Assembly: GCF_019320115.1 (NCBI RefSeq)
Contig: NC_089581.1
Span: 69,234,485 to 69,298,484, forward strand
Direction of reading: 5' to 3'
DNA: 64,000 nucleotides
DNA from: Miscanthus floridulus
Lineage: Eukaryota; Streptophyta; Magnoliopsida; Poales; Poaceae
In this document: one piece after another, positions 56,506-64,000 of the stretch
How positions within the stretch are numbered: position 1 is the first letter of the stretch
Layout: the number at the start of each line of letters is the position of its first letter
Made by a program: the position numbers and the translations under genes
Notes under the pieces: model-generated
Databases searched by the model: none
What the model was told of the DNA's origin: nothing
What the model saw: the letters and a program-made list of their open reading frames with translations, nothing else

Positions 56506-58499
56506 TGAAAGCTCTAGTTTGGTTTTGGTTAATTGATGAAACCCTAAGTGCTAACCTAGTTTATCAAGATGATTATGAGATAGGTAGCACTACTCCAAGT
56601 GATGAAGCAATGGCGAAGATCATGACAATGGTGATGGCATGGTGATGGTCAAATGCTTAAACTTGGAAAAGAAGAAAGAGAAAAATAAAAGGCTCAAGGC
56701 AAAGGTATAAAATGTAGGAGCCATTTTGTTTTGGTGATCAAGACACTTAGCGAGTGTGATCACATTTATGATTGATAGCCATACTATTAAGAGGGGTGAA
56801 ACTCGTATTGGAATGCGGTTATCAAAGTGCCACTAGATGCTCTAACTCATTGCATATGCATTTAGGATCTAGTGGAGTGCTAACACCCTTGAAAATATTT
56901 GTGAAAATACACTAACATATGTGCACAAGGTGATACACTTGGTGGTTGGCACATTTGATCAAGGGTGGTGAAGTTTAGGTGCAAGGGTAAGAAACTCCAC
57001 CGATAGAGTGTCCGCCCGTAGAGTGCGAACAGTCCAACGGTGCCACCGGCGCCCTAGACAGAAAAGTTGGAGGTCACTACAAGTGACCGGATGCTGGCCT
57101 CGGCTGGACCGATGCGTCCGGTCAGTGGTAGCAGAGGGTGCGTGTGTCGGTCTATTGACCGGCCGCTGGGTCACTCAGTGACCGGACGCTAATAGGCTGC
57201 GTCCGGTCAAACTAATGGGTCTGCATAGTACCTAGGGTATTGCACCGGACGCTAGTCTGTGTCCGGTCAAGGTGGACCGGACACGTCCGGTCGAAAAAAT
57301 ACGCCTCAGGGAGCTTACTGGAAATGACCGAACGTTGGGGCTTCAGCGTCCAGTCAGTTTTGCCGGAGCGTCCGGTCAGCTTCGTAGCCGTTGAAATCTG
57401 ACAAACAGCGTTTGAAGCTAGTGACGCGTGGCATCCATCGGGCGACCGGACGCTGAGGGTCAGCGTCCGGTCAGTCTGACCGGAGCGTCCGGTCAGTCTG
57501 ACCGGAGCGTCCGGTCAGCCCATAGTGTGCCCAGTGAAGGGGTACAATGGCTCTATTTCGTGGGGGCTTCTATTTAAGCCCCATGGCCGGCTCAAGCTCA
57601 CTCTCTTGCACATTTTCATTGACATAGCAACCTTGTGAGCTTAGCCAAAGTCCTCCCACTCATCTCCATCATTGATTCATCATCTTTGTGAGATTGGGAG
57701 AGAATCCAAGTGCATTGCTTGAGTGATTGCATCTAGAGGCACTTGGTATTCATGTTGCGCTGTGGATTTCACTTGTTACTCTTGGTGGTTGCCACCACCT
57801 AGACGGCTCGGTGCAGCGGTGGAGGATCGGCACAAGTTGGTGATTGTTCGTGGCCGTCTTCGGTGATTGTGAGGGGAGTTGTACCTTCCCTAGCGGAGCA
57901 CCGAAAGGTAACTCTAGTAAATTGCTCGTGTCATTGAGTTACCTCACTTGTGGGTCGGTTCTTGCGGTGTCCAATTGTGTGGATGAGGTTTGTGAAACAC
58001 CTCTTAGTCGTTGAACCACCAAGTGTTGGTCGACACAACATGGACGTAGCGTGTTGGCAAGCATGTGAACCTCGGGAGAAAATCGATTGTCTCTTGTCTT
58101 TGGCATTCTCCCGGTGATTGGCTATATATTCTTCTTGTGATTGGTTCATCCCCTACACGTCGGTATAATCACCCTACTCACTTATTTACATTCTTGCAAA
58201 CTAGTTGATACAAGCTCTTTAGTGTAATTAGAATTGAGAGCTTGCTTTATTATTTACATTCATCTAGTTGAGCTCTATAGAGTAGCAAGATTGAGAGCTC
58301 TTAGTGAGTAATTACATTGCAAACTGTGTGCCTAAGTAATCATTGCAACTAGAATTGTTGGATAGGTGGCTTGCAACCCTTATAGAGCTAGAGCAAGTTT
58401 GCATTATGCTATTTGTCATACTAATCAAATTGCTCTAGTTGATTTTTAGATTTTTAAATAGGCTATTCACCCCCCCTCTAGCTATATTAGGACCTTTCA
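56506..58499 (+). repeat. 3' LTR of element E (1994 bp)
   Basis: It starts TGAAAGCTCTAG and ends GGACCTTTCA. Near 57465-57520 it has one extra copy of a GTCAGTCTGACCGGAGCGTC unit compared with the 5' LTR, which accounts for the 21-bp length difference. CpG-containing GCGTCCGGTC motifs are better preserved than in the 5' LTR. Confidence 0.95.
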
Positions 58500-59864
58500 T
58501 AGGGACATCGTCGCCGCGCTTGCCGTGAACTAGAGTCACCCTGTGCTCATGGCCAACCACCTTACCAAGCCCCATGACTTCGTCCCATCTATCCTACGCA
58601 TCTTTGGTGAGGGCCTCTTGCTCCTAGGGTAGGTGGTTGAGCCGGTTGAGGTCTAGGTCGCCCGGGACAAGTTCGCTGCCACCAACAAACTGGTGTGGAT
58701 GTTGTTCCCATGGCCAGCGCGATTAGGAGTGGTAGTGATTCAATTAGGACTTCTATATTGTTGGTCATAGTCTGTAGATGGATACAGGGAAGCGGTAAAG
58801 GCGTTGGGCTAGGTAATTTCACCGGCGCAGGTGTTGCCATGGCCAGACCCCATCGCAGTGCATGGCCACTCCTATGTGCTGCACCGTTGTTAGTGTATGA
58901 TACCTCGATCGATGGCACTTCACTCGTAGAGTGCTAGGGAGGTATTGGTTGAGGGTGAGGAGGCCCGTGCTCCTAGGCGTTTGGCCGGAGATGTCGTGGC
59001 CTCGGTTGAGTTTCGGCCAGGGACGTTGTAATGCGAATTCGAAGTGAACTAGGGGGTTAAGTGCGAGGGTCAGTGAGAGAGGGGAATAGTGGAATGGATG
59101 GCAGTTCCATTTGATTGGAAGCCCATGGCTCTTTTGCATAATGCGGCGCACGCGTGGGTCTTCCTTCCGTGGGTCGCTGTCGTGTGTGGGCCGTGCCACG
59201 CTAGGACGCGCCGGTGCGCTGCACTGGTGCGCGCGGGGGCGTTGCGGGAGTGGGCCAAGCCACGAAGTGGGCCACGCGGTGAAGTTTAGTTTCTTCTTTT
59301 CCAGTGAATTAACAAATGCTTAATCAATTTAGTTGTGACCTAAACTTTGATAATTTATAGTAAATCTTATAGGTGTCCAAAAATAGTGAAACAAAATTTG
59401 TTAGGTTCACAAAAATGCTATCTATCTATTGGTGTAGTTAGTTTACAGTTAGTTGTGATAATGATAGGTTCATAAATTCAATTTAGAAAGCTTAGTATTG
59501 TTTAGCCTAATATTTGTAGGAATTTTTGTGGCAAATTGATGATAGCTTTAGCCATGAAAATTTTATAGTAGGTTCGTTAGATTATTATGTACTTATTGTA
59601 ATTTTTGTAGCCCTAGAGTAGGTTGATAAATAGAGTAGGTAGTACCCCTTGTTTTATCATATATAGAGTAAATCAGATTAAGAGTAAGAATACCTTCAGT
59701 TGCTAAGATAATATATGACATGCTTCATACTTGTTAGTGTTAACAGTAGGTAACTTAGCACCTTAGTCACTAGAACTCGCTTAGTAGCTTGATAGATGTA
59801 TTTTTATTTTAAGAGTTGCTATTGCCGTATTACTAAATGTTGCATCATCATTTCATGCATGTAG

Positions 59865-60005
59865 ATCATGAGTTGGTAGAGTTCGTGCCCGTAGACAAAC
59901 ATGATTACGAAGAGGTCATTGAGGAGTATGAGAAGGAGATCCTCATGTAGGAGGGAGCCCTAGAGCCTTTTGGTGCTGACTTTGCTGACCCACCGCCTAC
60001 CCAAG
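59865..60005 (+). other. Exon-like block alpha in the LTR of element D
   Basis: It is 141 bases (47 codons, phase 1 at both ends). The left flank is ATGCATGTAG and the right flank CCCAAG|GCAAGCCCCGG. The peptide includes YEEVIEEYEKEILM, then one TAG, then EGALEPFGADFADPPPTQ. The minus-strand element F encodes a close relative in which several differences are synonymous third-position changes. Confidence 0.5.
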
Positions 60006-60986
60006 GCAAGCCCCGGTGCATAACCCTTATTTTAAATGATCACTGATTATATATGATGTGCATTTATGTTACATGCATTTTGTGGAAACTACATGCATAA
60101 ATATATCTACCTATGAGTCCTACTAGTATAGGTCGAGTAGCTGCTATGCTCAGGATTTCGGTAGCGTGAGTAACCTACCGTTACTCACAATAGGTGATAA
60201 TTATGACCACTCATGATAAAATGGTGGAAAGGAAAAGTGGTGACCAGGTAGGGATATGGTTTGGATACTAGTGGGTGTAAGAGGTTGTGTCCTGCAGCCA
60301 ATAGGGCATAGCTTGGTTACACTTTTTCCCTGTCTGTGTCGGTTAAGGACCGACCGTTGCATAAGTCTCGAGACAAGTCACAGATTTATTATCCCGAGCA
60401 CATACTTAGGTATGGGCGTAGGGAAGACTTGTTGCTCTCTTATCGTGGGTTTCGACTCTTTCTAGACCGACTGATTGGAGGCGGGGATGGTGGAGGTCCT
60501 TACACCACACTAAGTCCGGGACTTAGAAGCAGGGGCTTGGAGTCCAAGTTTAGATGGGGACCTGGAGCCCATGATAGGAGGGTGATGGGTTGGTCCTGCT
60601 TGCGCCTAGGGTATAAGCGGGCGTGTGTTTTTGTGGTACCTAGCTGGAGGCATTGATTCGTAAATCGCCGGGCAATCTGGTATTGCTTGTTTTGGGTCTA
60701 GCACCGTAGTAAGAACTGAAAGATGGAAGGTGATGAAATGGAACTGATTGCTCAACTCTTGCTTAAAAGTAGAACAAGTGCTTACATAGAATGACTAGAT
60801 AATAAATTAATACGGCTATTAATAATAACATAAATAAGGACTCACTATTAGTATTGCTTTCTGCAAAAAGAAAACCAGCAAACCATAAAGCTTATCATAT
60901 CTCTTGGAGTCGGGAAAGTATTCCTACTAGTCGGATAAGTCTTGCGAGTACATTGTGTACTCAGGGTTTATTTACCCCTGCTGCAG

Positions 60987-61040
60987 GTAATGCATGAGGA
61001 GTACTATTGTGTGAATGATTTTTCTGGTGGGCACAAATGA
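60987..61040 (+). other. Exon-like block beta in the LTR of element D, frame-shifted
   Basis: The acceptor tract CTCAGGGTTTATTTACCC, then CTGCTGCAG, is conserved with A and C. The following bases read HEEYYCVNDF only in the phase not predicted by block alpha. An alignment to element A suggests loss of two bases right after the junction. Confidence 0.4.
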
Positions 61041-61467
61041 AATCCTAGCTTACTATCGATAGATGTTTCTTTTAAATTCCACTGTTTAATATTCCACACT
61101 TTGACTTTAAAAATGTAATAATGTACTTTTTATGAACTCTGGATGCATGAAATGGATTAAGTATTGTAACTTATTCTTATTATTGGATCCTTGGAAAAAT
61201 GTGGATCTTTTGGGTTCTCCCTTGGGGTGTGCCCGACGGATACCGCCCACTGTAGTTTGCTTTTAAGGTGCTTAGTGTCTGGTGGAAGACGTGCGCCTCC
61301 GTAAGTATGTTATTTCGGACGGTTCTGCCACACCCACTCTTCATTTTCTTTTCATCGTTTTATTATGAGAGTAATAGTAATCTCCTATTGTGAGTAATGA
61401 TAGGTTACTTATGTCACCGACAACCTAAGCATAGCAGCTACTCGAACCTGCATTAATAAGAATCTTA

Positions 61468-61469
<2 letters not shown>

Positions 61470-61555
<86 letters not shown>
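61470..61555 (+). repeat. Compound (TA)n(TG)n microsatellite
   Basis: About 15 TA units are followed by about 27 TG units without interruption. It lies in the predicted intron of element F's LTR and is absent at the matching place in D. Confidence 0.95.
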
Positions 61556-61556
<1 letters not shown>

Positions 61557-61612
61557 GTGCATTTACATTGCAGGAGTTTTATGGAAAATAGGGGTTATGC
61601 ACCGGGGCTTGC

Positions 61613-61742
61613 CTTGGGCAGGCGCGGTGTCAGCTGAGTCAATCAGTGGTAGCTCCAGGACCTCCTCCTACACGAGAATCTCCTCCTCGTACTCCTCGAT
61701 GATCTCCTCGAACTAGTGCTCTCTGGTCCACTGACTCGTTCT
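61613..61742 (-). other. Exon-like block alpha in the LTR of element F, decayed
   Basis: On the minus strand it follows ATGCATATAG and ends CCCAAG|GCAAGCCCCGG. It encodes FEEIIEEYEEEILV, a TAG at the same place as in element D, then EEVLELPLIDSADTAPAQ. Its length (130 bases) is not a multiple of three, so the 5' part has lost the frame. Confidence 0.45.
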
Positions 61743-64000
61743 CTATATGCATGTGATGATGATGATGCAACGATTTAATATTTAAACAACAACAACTCTT
61801 AAAATAAGAACACATAAGCTATACTAACAAGCTGGCTCTAATGGCTAAGATACTAATCTAACCATCAGCTCTATCAAATCAAGTGTCAAGCTCACCCTTT
61901 ATTTCATTAGTCAATATTCTTCTTTTATTCATATTAAAGGTTTAATGGATATTTAGCTACCCTAATAAACAAGCTATCTTAGGGCTAAAAAAATTACAAT
62001 AGGCACATAATAATATACTGAAGCTACTATAAAAATTTTAGGATTAAAGCTATCACTAATCTACCATAAAAATTCCTACAATATTTATCCTACTAATATT
62101 AAGTACTTTTAAATAATTTGATATGCCTTAGCATTAACATAGATATGTATGAACTAACTACACTATCAGGTAGACAATGATTTTAGAAACCTAACAAAAT
62201 TAGTTTCACAATTTTAGGACATCTACATGAATTTATATTAAATATACAAGTTTACCTCAAAAACTAAATTAGAAAAGCAACACCTAATTCATTTAGAAAA
62301 AAGAAAGATGATTTCACTGCGCGGCCCATGCGAGGCGGCCCACGCACATGAGACGGCCCACGGCGGAGAAGCCCGCGTGCGCTAGCACTTTTGCAACAAA
62401 GTCCTCGGTTTCCTTCCGAATCACACCTAAGTCCTAATAATATTGTCTCCTCTCTCAGTCACTCTCACTTAACCCCCTGACCTTCCTAGAATTCCCCCGC
62501 ACGCACCCCCAATGACCCAGCGCAAGGCGGCGCGGTGGATGCTGACACAGCACGGCCGCAGTGACCACCTAGGACTTGCGCCGACCCACCTATCAGGTCG
62601 GTCACAATCCCCGACCATGGTGGCTACACTAGACGGCGGTAAGGGGTGGCGGGACTCGCCGGGGAAGGCTACAGCGGCGCGCGGCCATCCACGACGATGG
62701 CGCAACTACTCCGGTGAGCTCAGGCAACTATAGGCCTAGACGGTTGGCGAGCGAGCATTAGAAGACTACCGCGGGTCTGGCCGAGGTGACGGTTGGAGTG
62801 GAGGATGACGGAGGAGGGCTAGCCACATGCGGCCAAGCCAGGCAGCGATGCACCGTGGTGGCACGGTCACATCAGCGACGCTGGGGAAGCGGTAGAGGTA
62901 TGGCTAAGGCGCGCAGGGTAAATAGAGGATGGAAGCAAAGCTAGCAGTGCACTAGAATTGGTTCAGGATGGACAGGTGGAGGGCTGCCCTCGGCTATGGC
63001 TGAGCACGGCCTTATCGGCATGGCGGCGGGGAAGACTCCAAATTGAAGCTTGGCCGTGCACGCTTCAAGGCTGGGTAGGGTCGGGCAGCGAGAGGGCTTG
63101 ATGATAGAATTACGGACGTGCTGAATTGGATTGAGGTGATCTCTCGCTGGCTAATTGCGTGGGGCGCGGCTCCGACAGCGGAAGCGGCAGGGAGAGGAGA
63201 TGGGTTCGAGCTTTGGCCATCCTCGCTTTGGTGGCAAGCGGTCGGCCGGACCCGAGGTAGCGTCCGCGCACTCACTACGTGACAACGCGGCCAGACAACG
63301 TGCGCGCGTGGGGAGGCAGGTGGGGGTGCGGCCTGCGTGGCCGTAGCCCCATTAAGGCGAGGCGACAGTGCGAGCAGCCGAGACAGCTCATGTGCGCTCG
63401 GTGGTAAGGCAAGCAGCAGCAGCGCAACACGACGTCATGGTGGCAGCAGCATCGCATGGCAGCGGCCGAGGGCAGCAGTGGCTGCGTCCCGGCAGCTTGG
63501 CAAGGCGACAGCTACGATGATGACGACGTGTTGGCTAGTGGAGCAGCAATGCAGCGCCCCGCAGCGCCCGGCTACAGCCTGGCCATGGCCGGGCCAGAGG
63601 CGCCTTGGCCCACCGCATGCGGCAGTGCACGTGCGCGCATGGGCCGAGCCAGCGTGGCGACGCTGCCCCCCGGGACGTGGTGACCGCGCCCACCCGGCCA
63701 GCCAGCCCGAAATCGTGTCGTGCATGAATTTTAAAGCATCTATAAAAACTAACGGTTGCTCTTAGAACCAAACCACCTTCACCATGCTCAAGAGAGCATA
63801 TCGGGGTACCAACCCAAGCTAAAACATGACACCACCTCTTAACTCAATTCCACAAAATAATTTCCCAACCATGACATTGTCTTGTTGTCTATATACTTAA
63901 AAATCTTCTAAGTTTTTGAGCTGAATTTTGATTCCAAGTTCCATTTCTAGGCTATTAGAAGTATTGGCTAGCAATGTTATTTTTCTACAGCAAAGGTTGC

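Larger units (their letters stand above)
47993..58499 (+). mobile_element. Element E: complete SIRE/Maximus-like Ty1/copia retrotransposon
   Basis: LTRs are 47993-49965 and 56506-58499. The flanking 5-mers TAGGC (47988-47992) and TAGGG (58500-58504) are a TSD with one change. The internal order gag, protease, integrase, RT, RNase H is the copia order. Long LTRs, a large Lys/Asp-rich gag with two zinc knuckles and repeated GGGGGAG tracts 3' of pol fit the SIRE/Maximus lineage. It lies in the GC-rich part of element D's 3' LTR. The coding frame is the best preserved in the window but still dead. Confidence 0.93.
42418..61332 (+). mobile_element. Element D: long-LTR Ty3/gypsy chromovirus, 3' part, interrupted by element E
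   Basis: The internal sequence starts within gag at the junction with element A. It runs through protease, RT, RNase H, integrase and chromodomain to a polypurine tract (about 46389-46400), then the 3' LTR 46402-47992 continuing 58500-61332. The LTR ends GGTTCTGCCACA, like element A. The 5' part is beyond the left edge of the window. D itself sits inside the minus-strand LTR of element F. Confidence 0.9.
58500..61332 (+). repeat. 3' LTR of element D, second part
   Basis: It resumes inside the GC-rich block (to about 59285), followed by A/T-rich sequence, exon-like block alpha (59865-60005), a predicted 981-base intron and block beta (from 60987). The end GGTTCTGCCACA at 61321-61332 matches element A. 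Confidence 0.9.
61333..64000 (-). repeat. Element F: part of a long chromovirus LTR, minus strand
   Basis: The sequence is the reverse complement of a relative of element D's LTR. Shared landmarks are the AAGGCAAGCCCCGGTGCATA motif (reverse strand at about 61597-61616), GAGTAGCTGCTATGCT (near 61430-61445), and a GC-rich block (about 62320-63720) followed by A/T-rich sequence. Element D is inserted into it at 61332/61333. The fragment runs off the window's right edge. Apart from block alpha I see no gene in it. Confidence 0.75.

Noticed and set aside
61504..61716. Short ORF beginning in the TG repeat
   Set aside because: The frame is a by-product of the (TG)n microsatellite (alternating Cys/Val).
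62320..63720. Several overlapping ORFs on both strands
   Set aside because: They are products of GC-rich sequence in element F's LTR. No frame matches the corresponding block of element D well enough to support coding.

Overview
The window looks like a grass (Poaceae) nuclear genome. It consists of nested LTR retrotransposons and shows no recognisable host gene, rRNA or tRNA gene. I infer a grass, probably panicoid, from the element types: Ty3/gypsy chromoviruses with 3.5-4.7 kb LTRs, Tat-lineage elements carrying an antisense intron-containing gene, and a SIRE/Maximus-like Ty1/copia element. The species cannot be fixed from the sequence.

Seven elements are stacked, and most junctions can be placed to the base from LTR ends and target-site duplications (TSDs). 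F (minus strand, right edge, 61333-64000) is an LTR fragment. D (plus, chromovirus, 42418-61332) is inserted into F's LTR. A (minus, chromovirus, 7028-42417) is inserted into D's gag. G (plus, Tat, 10711-39625, TSD GGATT) is inserted into A's LTR. C (plus, chromovirus, 16671-32013, TSD GACAT) is inserted into G's integrase. Two side insertions are B (plus, Tat, 1-7027), which interrupts A's reverse-transcriptase frame, and E (plus, copia, 47993-58499), which sits in D's 3' LTR. The deepest chain, F<D<A<G<C, is five levels.

All coding regions are decayed, and the decay is one-sided. Almost every premature stop is one C-to-T (or G-to-A) transition from CAG, CGA, CAA or TGG, and frameshifts are few. 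That is what long CG/CHG methylation of silenced copies would leave.

Two features of the chromovirus copies go beyond a standard gag-pol element. First, A and C carry an extra ORF before gag (here called ORF0). Its N-terminus copies the histone H3 tail (start MARTK, then a K-S pair at H3 positions 9-10), followed by a coiled coil and an acidic tail. ORF0 and gag both start right behind 3' splice-site-like sequences in both copies. Second, the long LTRs of A, C, D and partly F carry two exon-like blocks. One is an acidic, phase-1 symmetric exon ending in AAG|GCAAGCCCCGG (a GC-type donor). About 1 kb downstream is a terminal exon behind a conserved pyrimidine-rich TTGCAG acceptor. In A and C the two join in frame. 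I propose that this element group encodes a spliced accessory gene inside its LTR in addition to the histone-mimic ORF0. This rests on sequence only.
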